Positions 1 through 11,713 of a DNA stretch of 64,000 nt are shown one piece after another (position 1 is the stretch's first letter; every line of letters starts with the position of its first letter). Source of the DNA: Dactylorhiza incarnata (Eukaryota; Streptophyta; Magnoliopsida; Asparagales; Orchidaceae); assembly GCA_033032865.1 (NCBI GenBank), contig JAWHQI010000273.1, positions 2,480,001 to 2,544,000 on the forward strand. Direction: 5' to 3'. Under the pieces are notes generated by a model, which had not been told where the DNA came from, did no database searches, and saw only the letters and a program-made list of their open reading frames with translations. The position numbers were made by a program, and so were the translations under genes.

Positions 1-1
1 A

Positions 2-1114
2 AAAGACCTAGTGAGAGCTGGGCCTAAGTGGAAGTGTGTGCAGGAGGGTCCCTACCATGCTTGTCAAATGGGTAAGCAGACTAAGTCATTCTTCAAACCA
101 ATAGGTGAGAAGGATTCCATTAGATGTCTATACCTACTTCACATGGATCTATTTGGACCAATGTCAATCCATAGCTTAGGAGGAAAGTAGTACACCCTTG
201 TAATTGTTGATGACTATTCCAAATTCACATGGGTATTCTTCCTTAAACATAAGTCATATACTTTAGAAATATTTACCAGTTTTGTTAGGCAAATCATCAA
301 TGAAATAGGAAATCCTGTAGACAAAATTAGAAGTGATCATGGGACTGAATTTCTGTCAGGTGCAATGACCAAATTTTGTGAAAATCTAGGCATTTCTCAA
401 GAGTTCTCATCTCCTATAACTCCCCAACAAAATGGGGTTGCTGAGAGAAGAAATAGAACCCTCATTGAAGCTAGTAGGAGTATGCTAAGTGACTCTTCTC
501 TTCCTGAGTTTTTCTGGGCAGAAGCTGTAAACACAACATGCCATGTGCAGAATAGGGCTCTTATCAACAAAAGACTGGATAAGACCCTCTATGAGTTGTT
601 GAAAGGTAGAAAATCCACATTAGCCTATTTCACAATATTTGGTAGTAAATGCTTTGTATTAAATAATAGAAAGCACCATCTGACTAAATTTGCTGAAAAA
701 GCACATGAGGCAATTTTTGTTGGGTATAACTCTCAAAGTAGAGCCTATAGAATTTTCAACAAAATGTCAAATAGGATAGAAGAATCTATACATGTTGTAT
801 TTGATGAAACCAGCCTTATTTATAAGGATCTGGGAAGTTTATCCAGTAGTGCAGGTTCTATACAGAAATTGAAGGAGATGAATATGAATGAACAGCACAG
901 TGAGGATAATGAAGAAACTAATGAGACTGTAATTATAACTAGAGAGGATGAACCTCAAGCAGAAGACAATTATGAAGAACCTATTGCTGTTGAAGAACCA
1001 CCACATCCAGAACCTCTAGAAGAACCTACCCAAAGAGTTGCACCAGAATCTCAAAGGGAAAATGAGAGGTGGAGGAATGCAACCAAACATCTGAAGGATC
1101 ATCCCAAAGAATAG
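2..1114 (+). pseudogene. Ty1/copia integrase (partial, with stop codons)
   Basis: This is the integrase part of a copia polyprotein, which inserts element cDNA into chromosomes. Translation in frame 2 is open from the window edge. The end of the GAG-pre-integrase zinc region comes first (HACQMGK near base 60). The catalytic core follows, with the first Asp in HMDLFGPM (about 145), the second in RSDHGTEF (about 335) and the Glu in QQNGVAERRNRT (about 445). Past the core, the C-terminal part becomes acidic (many E and P, 860-1080), a common linker before copia RT. A TAG at 188-190 interrupts the core between the first Asp and VDDYSKF. The frame ends in TAG at 1112-1114, and RT continues in another frame, so a frameshift lies between 1080 and 1180. 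The protein is dead as it stands. Confidence 0.88.
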
Positions 1115-1173
1115 ATCATAAGAAATCCAAATGATGGTGTGAAACTAGAAGAGGGAACTCAATACATGAGGCC

Positions 1174-1804
1174 TTGCATCACAGCTTTCTATCCAAAATA
1201 GAGCCTAAGAAGTTTGATGAAGCCAATAGGGACACTTCATGGATATTAGCTATGCAAGAAGAGCTAAATCAATTTGAAAGATGCAAAGTCTTGATATTGG
1301 TTCCAAGACCAAAGAAACACAAAGTCATAGGGACCAAATGGGTATTTAGGAATAAGCTGGATGAAAATGGTGTGATTATCAAAAACAAAGCAAGGTTGGT
1401 TGCTCAAGGATATAGACAGGAGGAAGGCATAGATTTTCATCAAGTGTTTGCTCCTGTGGCAAGATTGGAGGCAATCAGACTATTCCTGGCATTTGCAGCA
1501 CACACTGGATTCATAGTCTATCAAATGGATGTAAAGTCAGCATTCCTTAATGGAACAATATTGGAGGAAGTATATGTTGAACAACCCCCAGGTTTTATTG
1601 ACTCTACTCATCCAAGTCATGTCTACCTTTTATTAAAAGCATTGTATGGCCTGAAACAGGCACCTAGAGCCTGGTTTGAGACATTATCTAGATTTCTCAT
1701 TGAGAACAAATTCTCAAGCGGAAAGATAGACAAGACATTGTTTCTTAGGATAGTTAAAGGTCACATTATTCTAGTACAAATATATGTAGATGATATAATC
1801 TTTG
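1174..1804 (+). pseudogene. Ty1/copia reverse transcriptase, 5' half, cut after YVDDIIF
   Basis: This is the N-terminal half of a copia RT. The visible blocks in order are [50 protein letters not shown] (first catalytic Asp), [12 protein letters not shown] and YVDDIIF near 1785-1804 (the catalytic Asp pair). The frame is cut at 1804 by the 5' LTR of the Tat element, and the remaining RT blocks are at 31,907. The ATG at 1174 is only the first in-frame Met; the true protein is a continuation of the integrase frame, now shifted. Residues that read on after 1804 come from the LTR and mean nothing. Confidence 0.9.
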
Positions 1805-2586
1805 TGTACAACCCCGATATTCGCCAGGCAAGGAAACGGAGCTCGCCTTCAGGGCGAGCGAGAAGGGTCGGCGAGACAGGCGTTCAGCGGAATCATCTGA
1901 GGTCGACGAAGAGTTATATGCTCATTGAAGCCAAAGGGACGGTCTCGCAATAGGAGTTGCGAGATCCAGACCTCGCCGAGATTGGCCCCCAGCAGACAAG
2001 ACCTCGGCAGATACCGCCAAAATGGGCCAGCGAGGCCCTCGCAAGGCGACCGCCTAGAAGAGGCGTCGCGAGCAGGGTCCGCGAGAAGGACCGCGAGAGC
2101 TCCGGCAGTAAGGTTCTCGCAATCCCTTATCCATAAGCCAATAGGGCCAATTTACCCTTTTACCCTTGGTGGTCTGCTTTTAGCCTCTCCAAACAGCGGA
2201 GTTTGGCTGTTCGCAGACCCATTTGGGGTGCAGATAGAAAAATCAAAAGGCGGAATCCTGCTATTTGTAGGCCAGATCAGAAAATCTATAAATTGGATCT
2301 CAAGAGCACCTTTGGAGAGGACTTCACTTCAGCTACTCTCTCCTCAGGCTCTCTTTGGTTAGCATTTCTAGAGCTCTCCAAGGTGCCCGAGTCTCGGCTT
2401 TGGCTTGGGAGGGGAAGCGCTCAACGATCTTCCGGGTTAGTGGAGGGACCTCCTCACTGCGACTAAGGTCTTAGTCATTTTCTTAGTTTCCCGTCTGTCT
2501 TCTCCGAGGGATCAGTAAGGGCTAGCCGCTCCTCATTTCGGTGAGGGCCCCGAACTCCACAAGAGACCGAGAAATCAGTTTCAACA
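1805..2586 (+). repeat. 5' LTR of the Tat element
   Basis: This LTR is 782 bp and pairs with 31,121-31,901. A TATA-like box, CTATAAATTG at 2286-2295, is a slightly degraded copy of CTATAAATAG in the other LTR. Its first 320 bases are crowded with GCGAG or its complement CTCGC. Open frames across it are shadows of GC-rich non-coding DNA. Confidence 0.93.
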
Positions 2587-2606
2587 TTTTGGTTGGTGAG
2601 CGTGGA
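2587..2606 (+). other. Primer binding site region of the Tat element
   Basis: The sequence right after the 5' LTR reads TTTTGGTTGGTGAGCGTGGA. A primer site should begin TGG near the LTR edge, and two TGG starts are present (2590 and 2594). It is not the initiator-Met site (TGGTATCAGAGC) or the tRNA-Asp site used by the Athila elements here. I could not assign the primer tRNA from memory. Confidence 0.5.
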
Positions 2607-2641
2607 GTGTAGCTGGTCCAATAAAGTTCCAAGGAGCATGC

Positions 2642-4174
2642 ATGGCAGGAGGCGAGAATCAAGGCGAGTGGTTCAGCGAGCCACCGCAGGTGGTGACACC
2701 GAGGATGTTCGCGGACTTCAGGAGGGAGGTGCTTGACACTTTTGGGCTCGCGGTCGCGGCGATGCGAAGCGAGTTCGCGACCCCAGCACCTCAGGCGACC
2801 GTTCCCCCAGTAGTGGTTGGCGAGAACGCCCTGGGGGGGAGGGCAGGAAAGGAAGTCGCGGGAAGTTCAATTCAAGACATGGAAGGATGAGTGCTGTTTG
2901 CCAGTCCGGCGAGCTCCGTTCCAGCGAGCTATGCGCCGGCGAGTGCGGCGCAGGCGAGCGCGCGCCTGGAAAGCATGGCGACTGTGGGAGCAGTTCAGGC
3001 GAGTACCGTTCCCGCGAGCGCGATTCCCGCGAGCCCGAATCTGGTAAGAGAGCTTGGAGGTCGCATGGAGCGAGATAAGGTGGCAGAAGTGGGAAGCCCT
3101 TTTTGCGAGTTGGTACTTTCTGCACCTGTTCCCGCAGGGTTTGGAGAGTGGGACAGGGTGTACTACAATGGCAGGGATGACCCCGTCCAACATCTCCAGT
3201 CTTTTGAGGACTCGGTCTCCATCAGGCCGATGTCGGATGCTTTCAAGTGTCGGCTCTTCGTCGTCACCCTTAAGGAAAAGGCCAGGGACTGGTTCCATCA
3301 ACTCCCTACAGGGTCGATCTACGCCTTCGAGGATTTGCGTCAGAGCTTCTTGTTGCGTTTCTCAACCGCAAAGAAGAGGAAGAAGGACGCCGAGTCCCTC
3401 TTCAAGGTGAAGCAGGAGCCGAAAGAGTCGTTGGCTCGGTATGCGGAGTGATTCCAGGAAGAAGTGCTACTCACTCAGGAAATGCCCGGGTTTGCACTCC
3501 AGCTCGCCTTCACGGTCGGGCTGAGGGAAAGTTTCTTTAAGATGGCTTTGAAGAGAAATGCCCCCGTCTCCTACGAGGAGTTGATGGAGAGGGTGGCGGA
3601 GGAGATTGAGAGTGAGGAGGCCAACCCGAAGCTCACTAAGAGGATAGCAAAGCTCAGTGAGCCGGAGGTCAGGAAATAGGAGGTAAGAAGAAGGGAAGAG
3701 CCCAGGGCCCCGGAGGGGGAGTAGAGGCAACGTGCCGAAGGGATGCAAGGTCTGGGAAGGGGTTACAGCCCGGGAAGGGGTAACTTCTACGGAGGACAAG
3801 GAAGACCCCACCAGTTGGGGTGGAGGCAGAGTCCGAGGCAGTTTCCTCCCCCGCCTCAGCAAGCCATGGCGATCAGGCGGGGAAGAGGAGGAAGAGGAAG
3901 AAGAGAAGAGGCTAGGGAGGAAGCAGGAGCAGGGAGAAGGAGGAGGAATAGGGTGGCGGAAGAAGAAGCAAGGGAGGTGGCGTTGCCGTATTGTGACTTC
4001 CACGATGAGGAAGGTCATGCGACAGCCACCTGCCCAGAGTTCCTGGAAACAAAAAGGGGCCGAGTGCCCGCGCCAAGGCAGCAGGTGAGAATCGAGGAAG
4101 TCGAGCCTCGAAGGGAGGAGAAGAAAAGTGCGAAGACAGAGTCGATGTGGGGAGTAGAGGAGGGATCGGGGTGA
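2642..4174 (+). pseudogene. Tat-clade gag polyprotein, interrupted by at least four stops
   Basis: One reading frame runs from ATG 2642, with stops at 2888 (TGA), 3449 (TGA), 3677 (TAG) and 3722 (TAG). The first part (2640-3060) is low-complexity, rich in Ala, Ser and Pro, and built on repeated GCGAG DNA. The retrotransposon gag core follows (about 3150-3640), including HLQSFEDS, FKCRLFVVTLK, ARDWFHQLP and LRQSFLLRFS. After an Arg/Gly/Glu-rich stretch (3740-3960) comes a zinc knuckle of form C-x2-H-x4-H-x4-C (CDFHDEEGHATATC, about 3990-4030). Such CHHC knuckles are usual in Tat gags. Gag packages the genomic RNA in a cytoplasmic particle. The TGA at 3449 stands where Arg is expected, so CGA to TGA decay is likely. 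The protease is in another frame, so a frameshift lies at 4147-4174. Confidence 0.87.
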
Positions 4175-4881
4175 TCCATGGAGGGGTAGGGGTGGAGGCA
4201 AACCGCAAGGCTTGCCTTCATACCATCAATCGGCGGAGTGTGGCCTCGACATCCACGGCTCCACCCCCGGCGGAGAGAATCACTTTCTCCCAGAAGGACA
4301 TGCCGAGCTACGAGGACCCGTTCTGCGATGCGCTGGTCATCCAGACCGCCATCGAGAACTTCACCATCTCGCGGATTCTAGTCGACAATGGTAGCACGGT
4401 CAACGTCTTCTTCAAAAAGGCATTTGATGAGATGAAGGTAGAGTCCAAGAGGGTGTTGGCCTCGGATGGCCCCCTATTCGGCTTCTCAGGAGAAAGGAAG
4501 GAAGTAGAAGGTGAAGTTGGGCTCCATGTGACCCTTGGAGGGCAGTCCCGGAACTGCCGCTTCGTGATAGTGGAGGACCCGAGCAGCTACAGTGCCATCT
4601 TCGGACGTCCTCTCATCAACGCGTTTAGATGTGTCCCTTCCACCTTCCATAAGTGTCTCAAGTTCAACACGGGTGGGGTCCAGGTCTGGATCCGAGGAGA
4701 CCCCAAGATGGCGAGACAGTGCTATGTGACGGCTGTCAACACCATCACCTGGATGGGAGAGGCGGAGGAGTTCGATAAAGTGATGGAGGAAGCGGCAGGA
4801 GCCGGAGAAGAGAAAAAAAAGCTGAGGAGAGGATGGAGGGAGAAGAGGTTCATGCCCAATAAGGAGGGGTGGAAGAGTTGA
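4147..4881 (+). pseudogene. Tat-clade aspartic protease region
   Basis: This is a retropepsin-like aspartic protease that would cut Gag-Pol into mature proteins. The active-site block is ILVDNGSTVNVFF near 4378-4415, where Asp-Asn-Gly replaces the usual Asp-Thr-Gly; DNG is frequent in this clade. It is preceded by ITFSQKDM and followed by the flap-side block GPLFGFSGE and by YSAIFGRPLINAFRCVPSTFH, the conserved end of these proteases. The tail (4760-4880) is very rich in Glu and Lys and ends in TGA at 4879. The frame differs by one from gag upstream and again from RT downstream. The intact element should have one gag-pol frame, so these are decay frameshifts. Confidence 0.85.
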
Positions 4882-4979
4882 TGATGGTAGGAGGGGCAGA
4901 GACGGAGGAAGGAGCCCATGCGCTCGCTGGCGATGGAGAGGAGAAAAATGCTTGGGGAGAGCAATCTAGGTAGGAGGCC

Positions 4980-6986
4980 GTGGATGAGGTTGTGGAGCTT
5001 GAAGTCACCACTCAGCTTGGGGTGGTGGAAAAGGTCCGAGTCAGCGGAGAGCTCAGCTCAGAGGAGCAGGCCGAAATCCTGGCTTGCGTACAGAAGAACG
5101 TGGACGTCTTCGCTTGGAGCGCCGCAGAGATGACCGGGATCGATGTGGATGTGGCTTGCCACCGCCTCAACCTCGACCCCGGTACCCGCCCCATCCGCCA
5201 AAAGAAAAGGGCCACGACAGACAAGCTGGAGGGACCAATCCGCGAGGAGGTGGAAAAGCTCATACAAGCAGGTTTTGTATCGGAGATCCAGTATCCAGGC
5301 TGGGTCTCCAATGTAGTCATGGTGAAGAAGGGAGTAGGTAAGTGGCGTATGTGTATCAACTTTTCACTTCTTAATAAATCATGCACGGAAGATTGCTACC
5401 CCCTGCCCAGAATCGACGCGCTGGTTGACGCAGTCGTTGGTTTTTCTGTAATGTCTTTCATAGATGCCTTTTCAGGTTACCATCAAATCCGCATGCACCC
5501 CCCGGACATCAAAGATGTCTCTTTCATCACGGGGGATGGATGTTACTATTATAAGATGATGCCCTTCAGGCTTAAGAACGCAGGTGCTATGTACCAAAGG
5601 ATGATGGATGGGGTCTTCAGCGAGCAGAAAGGAAGAAATTTAAAAGTCTATGTTGATGACCTCATGGTGAAGAGTCGGGATCTTGGGTCTCACCTCCGAG
5701 ACCTTGAAGAGACGTTCAGGACCCTACTGAAGTATAAAATGAAACTCAACCCCTTGAAGTGTGTCTTCGGGTCTAGCCGGGGTAAGTTCCTAGGCCACTA
5801 ACTAACCCCGGGAGGAGTGGAACCTAACCCGGACAAGGTCAAGGCAATACTGGAGTTGGGGTCGCCAAGGAACCCGAAGGAGGTTCCTAGCCTCACAGGG
5901 AAGCTGGACGGACTCAGCAGATTCCTATCAAAGGCGGGGGAGAAATGTGCACCCTTCTTTAAGGCACTAAGGGGCAACAAAAAGTTTGAATGGACTTCGG
6001 AATGCGAGGGAGCCTTCCAGGACTTGAAAGAAGAACTCATCCAAACCCCCTTACTCCAAGGGCCGAGATCGGGAGAAGACCTATCCCTATACCTGGGAGT
6101 AGGGTCAGAGGCAGTGAGTGCAGTGTTGGTCCGGGAGGAAAGGAGAAAACAATTCCCTGTCTACTATGTCAGCATAGTGCTGAAGAAGGTGAAACTTCGA
6201 TACCCAATCTTGGAGAAGTTGGCTTTTGCGTTGGTGGTGGAAGCTCGGAGACTCCGGCCCTACTTCCAAGCACATTCAATCAAAGTAGTAACTGATCACC
6301 CACTTCGCAAGGTCATGGAAGGGGTGGAGCACTCAGGAAGATTGGCAAAGTGGTCCGTGGAGCTGAGCGAGTTCGATATTGCGTTCATACCCAGAACATC
6401 AATCAAGGCCCAAGCGGTGGCTGACTTCATGGCCGACTATACGACTGAGGTGGGGGAACATGAACCGCCTCCCCCAGTGGAATGGAGGATGTTAGTAGAT
6501 GGTGCCTCGGGGAAGCACTCCTATGGAGGGGGAATCATCCTAGTAAGTCCCCAAGGGATTAAGATCGAGCAAGCCTTGAATATCCATTTCTCAATCACCA
6601 ACAACCAGGCGGAGTACGAGGTAGTGATAGCGGGCCTGCGGTTAGCTCGAGAACTAGGAGTGCAAGACGGGGAGGTCTCGACGGACTCCATGGTAGTGGC
6701 ATGCCAAGTCAAGGGAGAGTTTGAGGCAAAGGACCCAACCCTCCTGCGATACTTGGAGAAAGTCAAAGGAGTCATCAGGCAGTTCCACACCTTCTCCATC
6801 AAACATGTGCCGAGGGAAGAAAGAACCCCCGCGGACCTCCTAGCCAAGTTCGTTCCTCGAGCAGGAGGTACGGTTTCAGAACTCTTCCGGCCCTCCATCG
6901 AGGAAGGAGAACTGATGGAGGTGGACCAGCGGGTCTCGTGGATGGATCCCTTCATCTCTTTCCTATCATCAGGGAAGTTCTCGTAA
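4980..6986 (+). pseudogene. Tat-clade reverse transcriptase, RNase H and second (archaeal-type) RNase H
   Basis: One frame with a single TAA at 5799-5801. RT blocks are HRLNLDPGTRPIRQKKR, EVEKLIQAGFVSEIQYP, VVMVKKGVGKWRMCIN, FIDAFSGYHQIRM, PFRLKNAGAMYQRMM (Gly to Arg in the usual PFGL) and the catalytic YVDDLMVKS (5651-5677). After the stop the frame resumes at GGVEPNPDKV, then the first RNase H with VVTDHPLRKVMEG (about 6285). A second RNase H follows at about 6480-6850, with MLVDGASG, TNNQAEYEVVIAGL, VSTDSMVVACQV and HVPREERTPADLLAKF, giving the Asp, Glu, Asp series. Two RNase H domains in tandem define the Tat clade among plant gypsy elements. The frame ends in TAA at 6984 but reads on in phase into integrase. 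Confidence 0.93.
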
Positions 6987-8192
6987 GGTGATATATACAG
7001 GCGACGCTTCAGGTATAAGTCGGCTTATTACTCTTTGCATGCAGGAGGGCTGTACAGGAAGACTCTCTCGGGACTCCTTGCCCGTTGCGTTTCGGAGGAG
7101 GAAGTTCCAAGAGTCCTGGATGAAATTCACTCCGGGGAGTGTGGGAGTCACTCCAGGAGCCGAACCCTAGAAGGGAGGGTGTTGAGGCAAGGCTATTTCT
7201 GGCCTACCCTCAGCAAGGATGCGACGGATTTTGCGAGGAGGTGTTCAAAGTGCCAGCTCTATGCTCCACTCCAACTCCTCCCTGCTCAGAGACTCCGAAT
7301 CATCACCGCTCCCTTGCCATTCGCCATATGGGGGTTGGATCTAGTTGGCCCTTTCCCCCAAGCTAGTGGCCAAAGAAGGTTCTTGTTGGTCATGATCGAT
7401 TATTTTTCCAAGTGGGTAGAAGTGAAGGCGCTCACCAAGGTAACATCTCAAGTTGTAAGGAATTTTGTATGGGGAGAAATAATTTGCAGGCACGGCCTCC
7501 CCCTGGCTATAGTGATGGATAATGGGCTGCAATTCGCCATCGAAGAATTCGTTAGCTTCTGCACCCAACTCGGCATTGACCTCAGGTTCGCATCGGTTCA
7601 CCACCCAAGGAGCAACGGCCAGGTAGAGGCGGAAAATAAAGTAATCGTCAACCTATTGAAGAAGAAGGTAGAAAACCTCCGAGGGAACTGGGTAGAGCAA
7701 CTTCCATCCGTTCTCTGGGCTCTGAGGACTACCCCCAACACTGCCACCGGGGAGACCCCGTTCAAACTCTCCCATGGGTCCGAAGCAGTCCTTCCCATCG
7801 AGTTCGAAGTAAAGACTCCCAGGGTGATCGCCGCAGGAGAAGGGTATGAAGAGTGGTTGGTAGCCAACGATGAAGGACAAAGGCTATCCTTAAACCTGGT
7901 GGAGGAACTCCGGGACCAGGCCACCATCAGGCAGGAAGAAATCAAGCGACGAATGGCCCGATATTTTGACAAGCATATCTGAGTAAAACACTTCGAAAAG
8001 GGAGACTTAGTGCTAAAGAAAGTCGACGCAGCCGGGAGAGGGGCCGCAGTAGGAAAGCTCAACCCCAATTGGGAGGGTCCATATATTGTAAGTGAAGTGC
8101 TCAAGTCAGGGGGGTATCACCTCCGAGATGTGGAAGGGGTACCTCTAGGCCGAGCAAGAAGTGGAGATGATTTAAAAAGGTTTCATCCTTAG
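6987..8192 (+). pseudogene. Tat-clade integrase with stop codons
   Basis: This stretch shares the RT frame past the TAA at 6984. The zinc-binding N-terminus is visible as HSGECGSH followed by CSKCQ (7124-7260). The core has GLDLVGPFP with the first Asp (about 7340), VMDNGLQF with the second (about 7520) and HPRSNGQVEAENK with the Glu (about 7605-7640). The C-terminal part continues past TGA at 7980-7982 (an Arg position, so CGA to TGA) into VKHFEKGDLVLKK, LNPNWEGPYIV and a stop at 8190-8192. LNPNWEGPY is the conserved C-terminal motif of gypsy integrases, so this is the true end of pol. The Athila element is inserted 90 bp downstream. Confidence 0.92.
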
Positions 8193-8287
8193 CCATTCTT
8201 TGTAGATAACTTTCATATTTCCTACTCAACACGTATTCTGGAGCAATCTTTTGACAGGTCTCGAATGGTTATTAATGTTGTAATGCC

Positions 8288-9902
8288 TGATGCGCAAAAC
8301 TATATCCGCAAAAGACAACGGCAAGTGTACCGCGTCGAAAGTGGTATAGGTTTATAAAAACCAAGGTCGTATTAGACTCGGGGCGGCTGATTATTCTTAC
8401 TTCAGAAAAATCTCTATTATTTTATCGAAAGAAACTTGGGTTGGTTGGTTGCAAGAAAGAGAAATAATTGGTTAAAACTATGATAAAAAAGATTAGCACT
8501 CAACCTTGAATCACCTTGGAAAAAATAGATAAATAAAGAAATAAAACTTCTAATCCTCTTTAAAAGAAATGCTTGACCGTGGAGGTTCCCGATTTATAAA
8601 CGTACCTCTCTCGAGGATACGCCTAACTGAGTTTAGGTTGATCAATCGAACTCTCGTTCTAGAATCGAAACCCCTAAAACTCGCCTTATCGAAGTGAACC
8701 CATCTATTGGATATAACTCCAATCCGGGAGATTTATGTCTTCCTCTCTCGAGGAGTGCATTCAAATCTCTTTATCCTTGAAATGATCGATTCGAACTCAA
8801 AACCTCTCTATTATTAGACTACAAAAACAAGAATGAGATTATATATCGATAATATAATCTCAATCAATATAAATTCAAGGATAAATCTTATGTGATCTAA
8901 ATAAGAGAAAAAGAAGTTCTAAACTAAATTATGAATTATATTTTCCTTGGATCATCTCGGCCGAGTACTAATTAAATTTAGCTACTCATGGAGATGGAGG
9001 AATTGATGAAATAAGAGAAGTGAATAATGAAGATCGAGAGTAGAATAAGAGAAAAAGTACTATTTTATTAATTGAAAAAGAAATTACAACTAGGAAACAA
9101 GAAGTTACAAACCTGAAATGAAAGTGCAAGCTAAGAAAGGAGATTACAAGCTTTAAGAATGACAAAACAGTGCAAGAAAATAAACTAGAACTCCAAAACT
9201 TCCTCCCCAAACATCTGGAAAAGCTCCCATTAAATAGGCAGAATTTTGGTGTTACACGCCCTTGGTCACGCCCGTGACTAAGGGCATGTAAGGGGCGTGA
9301 TTTGCTGTGAGCGGAGAAGGCGCCGTCTGGCTTCAATGCAGGCGATACGGACGTGTCACGCCCTAGGTCACGCCCGTGACCTGGGGCGTGTAATCTTTAA
9401 AACTCACTGCTGGCGGGAAGCTTCGGCTGGAAATTGGCGCGGGAAGAGTCACGCCCGTGTGCTGGATGTCACGCCTCAGATGTCACGCCCGTGACTCTAT
9501 GTCACGCCCGTGACCGGAGGGCGTGTAATTTTAATTGACGTGGCAGCTGGCTCTGGATGCTTGTGGTGGGTCGCGGTCATGGTATTGGGCCACGCCCTTG
9601 GTCACGCCCGTGACCTGGGGCGTGTACTTGGCGAATTTTTCACGGAACGTCCCCGAAGTGACAGAAATAGGTCTGGAACACTGCGCAGGTTACACGCCCA
9701 TGGTCATGCCCGTGATTTGGGCGTGTAAATGTACTTTTTTCTCTAAATGTCCAGAAAATCTGAAAACACAAAATAAACTTAGGTTCGCTTATGAAATTAA
9801 AATATGAAAGATTTATATGATATAATTTAGATAAAAGACATAATTTCATATTAAAATAATAATAAAACTATACTAAAAGATGAGAAAATAAATTACTCAT
9901 CA
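8288..9902 (-). repeat. 3' LTR of the antisense Athila-type element
   Basis: 1615 bp, nearly identical to the split right LTR. The - strand TATA-like box at 9228-9238 is degraded (CCTATTTAATG) relative to CCTATTTAAAG in the other copy. From 9250 to 9725 it holds repeated CACGCCC/GGGCGTG hairpins around the core TCACGCCCGTGA. In this interval there is no coding potential. Confidence 0.92.
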
Positions 9903-11713
9903 AACACCCCCATACTTGCTCGTTGCTTGCCCCGAGCAAACCATTTTTCATAAGGGTAAGAAAAATTAATGCAAGATAGAATTATGAAGACTAGAGAGTA
10001 AAATGCGAAGTATTATGCTGCATGCGTAGATATTTTAGTAAAAAGATGTTCTTGGCATAATACTAATTTATGAAATACTTCAAAAATGCGTTATAATTAT
10101 TTATCATTACTTTAAAAATGAGTCGACGGTCAATCAAAAAGTTATGTGAAGGGAGAAAATAGCGTGATTGCTGAGATTTAAATTACTAAACGTAGACACT
10201 CGGGGTGGCCTCCAAAGAAATCCATCAATGTCGACGACCATAGGCTTGCCCGTTTGCACTTTCTCCACTATACTTCGAACTAAATCGACTCTATGGATCT
10301 TTAGGACTTAAATAGGGTACATTTTAAGGCTTGGGTTTAAGGGTGAGGTAAACAATGATAAACATGAAGGCGCATTCCACTTAAACAATTTTTTTTTTGA
10401 GCTAAAAGAAAATGATGACCACCACAAAATAATGAAGCTTTACCCCCATACTTTTATTTTTTCTAAGGGGAAACACTCTCATACTCTTTTATTTAAATCA
10501 CTAATCTTCATAATTGGGATCATTCCAAGTATGCATGTGCATACCTAGGACGCATATCATTATGAGATTATTGCTTTTTGAGATTTAAACATTTCTTTAG
10601 AATTGATACCCATAATTTTTTTTCTTTCATAGAATCGTACCCAAATTTTTTTTTTCATTTTAGCTCAAAATTTCAAAGTGTTCATTTGGGTTTGGGGCTT
10701 TTTAGCTTTGGTGCCGAAATGATGAGGGTGGATCAAATAAAGGTGTAAGGCTCAAATTTGTGTGAACAATGGTGGCAAATCTAGGTTGGGTGCAAAGGCT
10801 CAAACTATCCAAAGAAAGGCCTAAATCATTTCCGTAAAGTTAATTAGTCTAAAGTGCACATGTTTCGAAAATAGCTTGGCGCAAGTTCTAGACATCGAGA
10901 AAGGACACCCTTTTGTTCAATTCGAGTAATAGCTTTCTAACAATCTTCTACACACTCACCTAAACTACTTTTGGATAAGACCGGATTCGAATTTAAAAGT
11001 AAAATAAATTATTACTACGCAAATTAATAAAACATAATTTTAGATATATGCCAAGAATTTAATTTTACACCAACACTACTCAAAGACACGCATATGACTA
11101 GGAGCACTACATGAGTCAATAATTTTACTCAAAAGTTTCAAAAACTATTCTAGCACAAAATTATTTTTAGTCCATATGAAAAACAGTCTACTTAGAACTT
11201 ACAATTTAGCAAGTGAGAGTTTTGATGAATAAAAAGAACATTTCCTAATAGATTTTTTTTTGTTTTTTTTTATTTTTTTAGTTATTGGACTTCCCAAGAT
11301 CTACCTGGTGAAGGGTTTGCAAGGTACTAGAGGCTATGATGGGAATTCAAGCCCAAAGCGTCCTTTCCAAGAAATTTATTTTCAAAATTTTTTTTTTATA
11401 CTTTTTTTTTCAAGTACAACTACAAAGAAAGCTATCCTACACCCTCATACTTAAAATTAAATATTGTCCCCAATGTTTAAAACTAAGTATGAAAGATAAA
11501 ACTTAAAAAAATGACAATAAAGAAAAATCAAGATAAAGTACTAAAGTGTAAAGAGGGCTTCCCTGGATGGTGGTCGGGGTTGCCGGTCAAACACCTGCAG
11601 AGTTAAATTAGAAAAACAAACAAGTAAAGAAAGACAAAAATAAAGAGGTTAACATTGAGTTGCCTCCCAAGAGCGCTTTGTTTACCGTCTCGTATCTTGA
11701 CTAAGTGGTAATT
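9903..11713 (-). other. Long non-coding 3' region and polypurine tracts of the Athila-type element
   Basis: This is 1.8 kb between the end of integrase and the 3' LTR, with no usable ORF. On the - strand the polypurine tract AAGTATGGGGGTGT (9904-9917) abuts the LTR. Two similar tracts lie inside, AAGTATGGGGGT at 10,442-10,453 and AAGTATGAGGGT at 11,441-11,452. A conserved block just past pol reads, on the - strand, CAAAGCGCTCTTGGGAGGCA (11,661-11,680). A stretch at 11,284-11,380 matches 17,089-17,180 in the 5' leader. Poly-T runs occur near 11,255-11,278 and 11,388-11,410. Confidence 0.75.

Noticed and set aside
1925..2466. Two + strand open frames over the Tat 5' LTR
   Set aside because: The same frames occur over the 3' LTR with changes that do not respect codons; this is non-coding LTR.
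3467..4201. 244-codon - strand frame opposite gag
   Set aside because: It is the complement of a purine-rich gag segment and gives only Leu/Pro/Ser-rich sequence.
8193..8287. Additional exon between integrase and the Athila insertion
   Set aside because: Only 95 bases without an open frame continuing from pol; it is the start of the Tat 3' region.
9250..9725. CRISPR-like array of repeated palindromes
   Set aside because: Repeats are not identical, spacers are irregular, and the block lies inside an LTR of a plant retrotransposon with no cas genes.
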